DNA of 63,341 nucleotides from Solirubrobacterales bacterium (GTDB lineage Bacteria > Actinomycetota > Thermoleophilia > Solirubrobacterales > Solirubrobacteraceae): assembly GCA_003138355.1 (NCBI GenBank), contig PLFX01000016.1:1-63341 (forward strand). Direction: 5' to 3'. Positions 59,023 to 63,341 of the stretch are shown here, in pieces. Position 1 is the stretch's first letter. Every line of letters begins with the position of its first letter. The notes under the pieces are model-generated. The model saw nothing but the letters and a program-made list of their open reading frames with translations, made no database searches and was not told the origin of the DNA. The position numbers were made by a program, and so were the translations under genes.

Positions 59023-59106
59023 GTGGGCGACCTGCTTGCAGTGGTACTCGGGATCGTGGCCTTTGCGGTCCTCTATCTGTTGATCGAAGGCATCGACCGC
59101 ATATGA
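59023..59106 (+). CDS. 27-aa membrane peptide upstream of kdpF
   Basis: GTG 59023 to TGA 59104-59106. One TM segment (LLAVVLGIVAFAVLYLLIEG) and a short basic end (IDRI). Its stop overlaps the kdpF start (ATATGA). Similar tiny membrane peptides precede kdpF in other actinobacteria as far as I recall; it may be a K+-ATPase accessory peptide. Confidence 0.6.
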   Translation: MGDLLAVVLGIVAFAVLYLLIEGIDRI

Positions 59107-59222
59107 CGCCGCTCGGTGCGTTCATCGCGCACATGGGGGCCGCGGACTTCTTTGGGCTTATCATCGCCGTGCTGGTTTGCGCCTACCTGCTCTACGCACT
59201 AATGCGTGGGGAGCGGCTCTAA
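59103..59222 (+). CDS. kdpF: KdpF-like subunit of the K+-transporting ATPase
   Basis: 39 aa, ATG 59103 to TAA 59220-59222. Single TM segment with the KdpF pattern LIIAVLVCAYLLYALMRGERL, slightly longer N terminus (TPLGAFIAHMGAADFF). KdpF stabilises the KdpFABC complex. Overlaps the preceding small gene and precedes kdpA by three bases. Confidence 0.8.
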   Translation: MTPLGAFIAHMGAADFFGLIIAVLVCAYLLYALMRGERL

Positions 59223-59225
59223 GCC

Positions 59226-61001
59226 GTGACTTTCACCGGCTGGCTGCAGATCGTCGTCTTCTGCGTGCTCCTGATCGGGCTCTCGATCCCGCTCGGGAGC
59301 TACCTGGCGAAGGTCTACAGCGATCAGCGCGTCTTCCTGACGCCGCTGCTGGGTGCGCCCGAGCGCTTCCTTTACCGCTTGATGGGCGTCGACAGCCGGC
59401 GCGAACAGGACTGGAAGCAGTACGCGAAGAGCGTCATCTTCTTCTCGCTCGCCGGCTGGCTGCTGCTCTACCTGATCCTGCGTACGCAGACGATCCAGCC
59501 GTGGAACAACTACGGCGGCGTCAGCTTCCACTCGGCGCCGTGGAACGTCACCTTCAACACGGTCTCGTCGTTCATGACGAACACGAACTGGCAGTACTAC
59601 GGCGGCGAGACGACGATGACCTACTTCAGCCAGATGGTCGGGCTGACGGTCCAGAACTTCGCCTCCGCCGCCGTCGGCATCGTCGTAGCGATCGCGCTGA
59701 TCCGCGGCATCGCCAACCGCACGAACAAGAGCCTCGGCAACTTCTATGTCGACTTCGTGCGCACCGTGCTCTACGTGCTGCTGCCGATCTCGATCGTCAG
59801 CGCGCTCGTGCTCGTCTCCCAGGGCTCGATCCAGAACATCGCCCACTACGTGAACGTGCACGGCATCTCCGGGCTCGCGCAGACGATCGCGATGGGCCCG
59901 GTCGCCTCGCAAGAGGTGATCAAGGAGCTCGGGACCAACGGCGGCGGCTTCTTCAACGTCAACTCGTCCCACCCGTTCGAGAACCCCAACGGGTTCACGA
60001 ACTTCTACGAGATGTTCCTCGTGTTGATCATCCCGGCGTCGCTCGTTTGGACGTACGGCAAGATGGCCGGATCGCGTCGCCAGGCGCTCGCGATCTTCGC
60101 GACGATGTTCGTGATGTTCATCGGCGGCGTGACCGTCGCCTATGCCGCCGAGGCGCACGGATCGCCCGCGCAGCACGCAGCGGGGTTGCACACGGCGGTC
60201 GTGGCCAACTCAACCGGCGGCAACATGGAAGGCAAGGAGCAGCGCCTCGGGATCGCCGGCTCGGCGCTGTTCGACGTGGTGACCACGGTTACCTCGTGCG
60301 GCGCTGTGAACAGCTCGATCGAGTCCTACACGGGCCTGGGTGGCGCGATCCCGTTCGCGAACCTGTCGGCGAGTGAGGTGATCTTTGGCGGTGTCGGCAC
60401 GGGGCTCTACTCGATGTTGGAGTACGTCATCCTCGCCGTCTTCATCGGCGGCTTGATGGTCGGGCGAACGCCTGAGTGGTTGGGCAAGAAGATCGAGGCA
60501 AGAGAGGTGAAGCTCGTTGCGCTCGGGATCCTCATCACGCCGCTTACTGCGCTGTTTGCGACTGCTCTCGCGACCGCGAGCGCAGCGGGACGGGCGTCGA
60601 TCGCATCCGTCGCAGGAGCTGGGCCTCAGGGCTTTTCGGAGACGTTCTACGCCTACCTGTCGCAGGCCAACAACAACGGCTCAGCGTTCGCCGGCTACAC
60701 CGGCTATGACGGCACGTTCGGCAACCTCGCCGGTGCGCACGGCATCACGTTCGCCGACCTCCTCGGGGCCTTCGACATGCTCTTCGCGCGCTACGCGCCG
60801 ATTCTCTTCGCCCTCGCCGTCGGCGGGGCACTGGCCGGCAAGCGCGTCAGCCCGGCCGGCCTCGGCACGATGCGCACCGACAACACGACGTTCGTCGTGC
60901 TGCTGATCGGCGTAATCGTGCTCGTCGGCGCGCTGACCTTCTTCCCCGCCCTCCTGCTCGGCCCGATCGTGCAGGCCCTCACCGGACACCTCTACCACTG
61001 A
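59226..61001 (+). CDS. kdpA: K+-transporting ATPase subunit A (KdpA)
   Basis: 591 aa, channel-like subunit with four pore repeats. Pore motifs visible: NTNWQYYGGE, GTNGGGFFNVNSSHPFENP, VTSCGAVNSSIESYTGLGG and NNNGSAFAGYTGYDG. GTG 59226. Typical length. The Kdp complex imports K+ at very low external concentration. Stop shares one base with kdpC ATG (TGATG). Confidence 0.96.
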   Translation: MTFTGWLQIVVFCVLLIGLSIPLGSYLAKVYSDQRVFLTPLLGAPERFLYRLMGVDSRREQDWKQYAKSVIFFSLAGWLLLYLILRTQTIQPWNNYGGVSFHSAPWNVTFNTVSSFMTNTNWQYYGGETTMTYFSQMVGLTVQNFASAAVGIVVAIALIRGIANRTNKSLGNFYVDFVRTVLYVLLPISIVSALVLVSQGSIQNIAHYVNVHGISGLAQTIAMGPVASQEVIKELGTNGGGFFNVNSSHPFENPNGFTNFYEMFLVLIIPASLVWTYGKMAGSRRQALAIFATMFVMFIGGVTVAYAAEAHGSPAQHAAGLHTAVVANSTGGNMEGKEQRLGIAGSALFDVVTTVTSCGAVNSSIESYTGLGGAIPFANLSASEVIFGGVGTGLYSMLEYVILAVFIGGLMVGRTPEWLGKKIEAREVKLVALGILITPLTALFATALATASAAGRASIASVAGAGPQGFSETFYAYLSQANNNGSAFAGYTGYDGTFGNLAGAHGITFADLLGAFDMLFARYAPILFALAVGGALAGKRVSPAGLGTMRTDNTTFVVLLIGVIVLVGALTFFPALLLGPIVQALTGHLYH

Positions 61002-61678
61002 TGCGCCGAGATCTCCTCACCGCAGCGCGAGCGATCATCGTCACGACGATCGTGTGCGGTCTCATCTACCCGCTCGTCATGACTGGCATCGCGCAGGGCA
61101 TCTTCCCGGGCAAGGCAAACGGCTCGCTGATCAAGCGCAACGGGGTCGTCGTCGGCTCGGCGCTGATCGGCCAAGCGTTCGAGGCGCCGGTGATGAAGAA
61201 GGGCACGGCGGTTCTCGACAAGGCCGGCTGCTCGGAGTGGATCGTCGCGAAGCGCTACTTCCAGACGCGACCGTCTGGCACCGGCGCGCCCTACAACGAC
61301 ACGGGCACTCTGGACAACGCAGAGTCGTCCACGTTCTCGAACCTTGGACCGAACAGCGTGCTGACGGTCGCGATCTACAAGTGCAACATCAGCGCGTATC
61401 TCGCGCTCGAGAAGCCGTATGACCCGGGGTTGACTGTCGCAAAGATCCCGGTCGATGCGATCAACAGCTCCGCCTCTGGCATCGATCCGCAGATCTCTGT
61501 CGCTAACGCGCTGATTCAGGCTCACCGTGTCGCGAGCGTCCGCCAACTCTCGCTCGGGACTGTCGACGCGCTCGTGCACAAGTACACGACCGGTCGCAGC
61601 CTCGGCTTCCTCGGCGAGCCCGGAGTCGACGTGCTCGAGCTCAACCTCGCCCTCGATCGAACCACCAGCAGGAGCTAG
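61001..61678 (+). CDS. kdpC: K+-transporting ATPase subunit C (KdpC)
   Basis: 225 aa. N-terminal TM segment (IIVTTIVCGLIYPLVMTGIAQGIFP) then the extracytoplasmic domain: NGSLIKRNGVVVGSALIGQAF, ARYFQTRPSGTGAPYND-like stretch (here KRYFQTRPSGTGAPYN), SASGIDPQISVANAL with the family motif SASGLDPHIS. It lies between kdpA and kdpB, an inverted gene order relative to the usual A-B-C. Confidence 0.93.
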   Translation: MRRDLLTAARAIIVTTIVCGLIYPLVMTGIAQGIFPGKANGSLIKRNGVVVGSALIGQAFEAPVMKKGTAVLDKAGCSEWIVAKRYFQTRPSGTGAPYNDTGTLDNAESSTFSNLGPNSVLTVAIYKCNISAYLALEKPYDPGLTVAKIPVDAINSSASGIDPQISVANALIQAHRVASVRQLSLGTVDALVHKYTTGRSLGFLGEPGVDVLELNLALDRTTSRS

Positions 61679-61681
61679 TCG

Positions 61682-63341
61682 ATGTCAACGCCCCACGCCA
61701 CCTCCGAGCGCCGCGCAATCTCACTCTTCCGCCGCGACATCGTCGTGCGTGCGCTGTTCGACAGCGTGCGGAAGCTCGACCCGCGCGTTCAGATCCGCAA
61801 CCCGGTGATGTTCGTCGTCGAGATCGGCGCCGTGATCACGACGGTCACGTCGTGCATCCAGCTGTGCGGCGGCAAGTCGCTCGGCGGTTACGAGCCTTTG
61901 TGGTTCACGTTCTCGATCTCGGTCTGGCTCTGGCTGACCGTGATCTTCGCGAACATGGCCGAGGCGTTCGCCGAAGGACGTGGACGCGCCCAGGCCGACA
62001 CGCTGCGCTCGATGCGCAAGGAGACGATGGCGACGATGCAGGACGGCTCGACCCGGCCCGCCGCCGAGCTCCTGCGCGGCGACATCGTCGTCGTGGTCGC
62101 GGGCGAGCTGATCCCGGGCGATGGCACGGTGATCGAAGGCATCGCGACCGTCGACGAGTCGGCGATCACGGGCGAGTCGGCACCGGTGATCCGCGAATCG
62201 GGGGGCGATCGCAGCGCCGTCACGGGCGGCACGCGCGTGACCTCCGATCGCATCGTCGTCGAGATCACGCAGGAGCCCGGAAAGTCATTCCTCGACCGGA
62301 TGATTGCCCTCGTCGAGGGAGCGGAGCGGCGCAAGACGCCGAACGAGATCGCGCTCAACATCCTGCTGGCCGGCCTCACGCTGATCTTCATGATCGTCGT
62401 CGCGACGCTGCGTCCGTTCGGCCTGTTCGCTCACACGGCGATCTCCGAGACCGCTCTGATCGCGCTGCTCGTAGCGCTGATCCCAACGACGATCGGGGCG
62501 CTGCTCTCGGCGATCGGCATCGCCGGCATGGACCGCCTAGTGCGCCGCAACGTGCTCGCCCTATCGGGCCGTGCGGTCGAGGCCTCGGGCGACGTGGACG
62601 TGCTGCTGCTCGACAAGACCGGGACGATCACGCTCGGCAACCGGCAGGCCTCCGAGTTCATACCGATGCCCGGCGTCGAGGAGGCGGAGCTCGCCGAGGC
62701 CGCGCAGCTCGCCTCGCTGGCCGACGAGACCCCGGAGGGCCGCTCGATCGTCGTTCTGGCCAAGCAGTACGGGATCCGCGAGCACGACATGACCAAGATG
62801 AACGCCAGCTTCGTGCCTTTCACTGCGCAGACGCGAATGAGCGGCGTCGACTATGAGGGCAAGCAGCTGCGCAAGGGCGCCGGCGACTCGATCATCGACT
62901 TCGTGCGCTCCGAGGGCGGCGAAGCGCCGGCCGAGCTGCAGGGACAGCTCGACAGGATCGGTCGCGAGGGCGGTACCCCGCTCGCGGTCGCGCGCGACAG
63001 CCAGGTGCTTGGCGTCGTCTACCTCAAGGACACGATCAAGGAGGGCATGCGCGAGCGCTTCGACCAGCTGCGCGCGATGGGCATCCGAACGATCATGGTG
63101 ACCGGCGACAACCGCCTGACCGCGGCGAAGATCGCCGAAGAGTCGGGCGTCGACGACTTCCTTGCCGAGGCGACGCCGGAAGCGAAGCTCGAGCTGATCC
63201 GCGAACAGCAGGCGTCGGGGCGGCTCGTGGCGATGACCGGGGACGGCACGAACGATGCGCCGGCGCTGGCCCAGGCCGACGTTGGCGTCGCGATGAACAC
63301 GGGCACGCAGGCAGCGCGGGAGGCCGGCAACATGGTCGACC
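61682..63341 (+). CDS. kdpB: K+-transporting ATPase subunit B (KdpB), 3' truncated by window edge
   Basis: ATG 61682, preceded by AGGAG (61669-61674); 553 codons visible with no stop. P-type ATPase: actuator motif [11 protein letters not shown], phosphorylation site [10 protein letters not shown] (Asp about residue 311), nucleotide domain with KGAGDSI, hinge [19 protein letters not shown]-terminal [20 protein letters not shown] and [22 protein letters not shown] with the Pro of the ion path. It hydrolyses ATP to drive K+ uptake through KdpA. The window ends within AREAGNMVD. Confidence 0.97.
   Translation, partial: MSTPHATSERRAISLFRRDIVVRALFDSVRKLDPRVQIRNPVMFVVEIGAVITTVTSCIQLCGGKSLGGYEPLWFTFSISVWLWLTVIFANMAEAFAEGRGRAQADTLRSMRKETMATMQDGSTRPAAELLRGDIVVVVAGELIPGDGTVIEGIATVDESAITGESAPVIRESGGDRSAVTGGTRVTSDRIVVEITQEPGKSFLDRMIALVEGAERRKTPNEIALNILLAGLTLIFMIVVATLRPFGLFAHTAISETALIALLVALIPTTIGALLSAIGIAGMDRLVRRNVLALSGRAVEASGDVDVLLLDKTGTITLGNRQASEFIPMPGVEEAELAEAAQLASLADETPEGRSIVVLAKQYGIREHDMTKMNASFVPFTAQTRMSGVDYEGKQLRKGAGDSIIDFVRSEGGEAPAELQGQLDRIGREGGTPLAVARDSQVLGVVYLKDTIKEGMRERFDQLRAMGIRTIMVTGDNRLTAAKIAEESGVDDFLAEATPEAKLELIREQQASGRLVAMTGDGTNDAPALAQADVGVAMNTGTQAAREAGNMVD

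Noticed and set aside
61852-62856. 334-aa plus frame within kdpB
   Set aside because: Shadow in another frame; the true kdpB frame has all P-type ATPase motifs but lacks a stop inside the window.
1-63341. CRISPR array, rRNA, tRNA, insertion sequence or prophage
   Set aside because: No regularly spaced repeats, no rRNA or tRNA signature and no transposase, integrase or phage structural gene was found on either strand by eye.

Overview
The window is very GC-rich, densely packed and shows strong G/C bias at third codon positions. Together with the gene content (RsiG-like c-di-GMP sensor, GarA/FtsR-like pair, MEP isoprenoid genes, actinobacterial-type c-di-AMP riboswitch, many TAnnnT boxes just upstream of start codons), it points to a deep-branching actinobacterium of the Thermoleophilia type (Solirubrobacterales/Gaiellales). 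This assignment rests on reading the proteins, not on a database search.

Layout. 1-7.4 kb: a conserved growth superoperon, rpsB(end)-tsf-pyrH-frr-uppS-cdsA-dxr-rseP-ispG. 7.4-13.9 kb: an envelope metal/redox region with a lipoprotein and a membrane protein on the minus strand. Opposite them lies a tightly overlapping plus-strand set: TPM-like protein, TPM-SCO1 fusion, membrane protein, P19-like lipoprotein and Tat-exported DyP-like protein. 14-16.9 kb: sodA, proS, CDP-alcohol phosphatidyltransferase. 16.9-18.9 kb: a signalling operon behind a textbook promoter (RsiG-like protein, zinc-ribbon/FHA, MerR, thioesterase). 18.9-30.9 kb: Ni/Co permease, nadE, c-di-AMP riboswitch with RlpA-like protein, thioredoxin-dinB-lysE operon, hydrolase, CcdA, PAS-GGDEF-EAL protein, thioesterase, rhomboid. 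31-41.6 kb: M29 aminopeptidase, two double-YbjQ genes around typA, and a cytochrome c oxidase operon bracketed by a 19-bp direct repeat.

41.7-50 kb looks accessory. It holds a 1025-residue fusion of a 2-TM channel-like segment, a TrkA/RCK nucleotide-binding domain, a SLOG-like domain and a RyR domain. Next to it is a helical gene that runs, through an apparent frameshift, into half of a TIR domain. Small orphan proteins, a VapBC pair and a 5'-decayed methyltransferase follow. This SLOG/RyR/TIR locus is my best candidate for an undescribed system, plausibly a nucleotide-signal-gated channel with a TIR partner.

50-63.3 kb: Bax-inhibitor-like protein, a ureohydrolase-zwf-aldose epimerase operon, groES-like gene, HxlR regulator, lon, class III aminotransferase, and a kdp operon in the order F-A-C-B behind CTTGACGC direct repeats; kdpB runs off the end.

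Recurring themes are second-messenger signalling (c-di-GMP: diguanylate cyclase plus RsiG-like effector; c-di-AMP: riboswitch), copper/oxidase biogenesis (SCO1, CtaG, cox genes) and probable widespread leaderless transcription.
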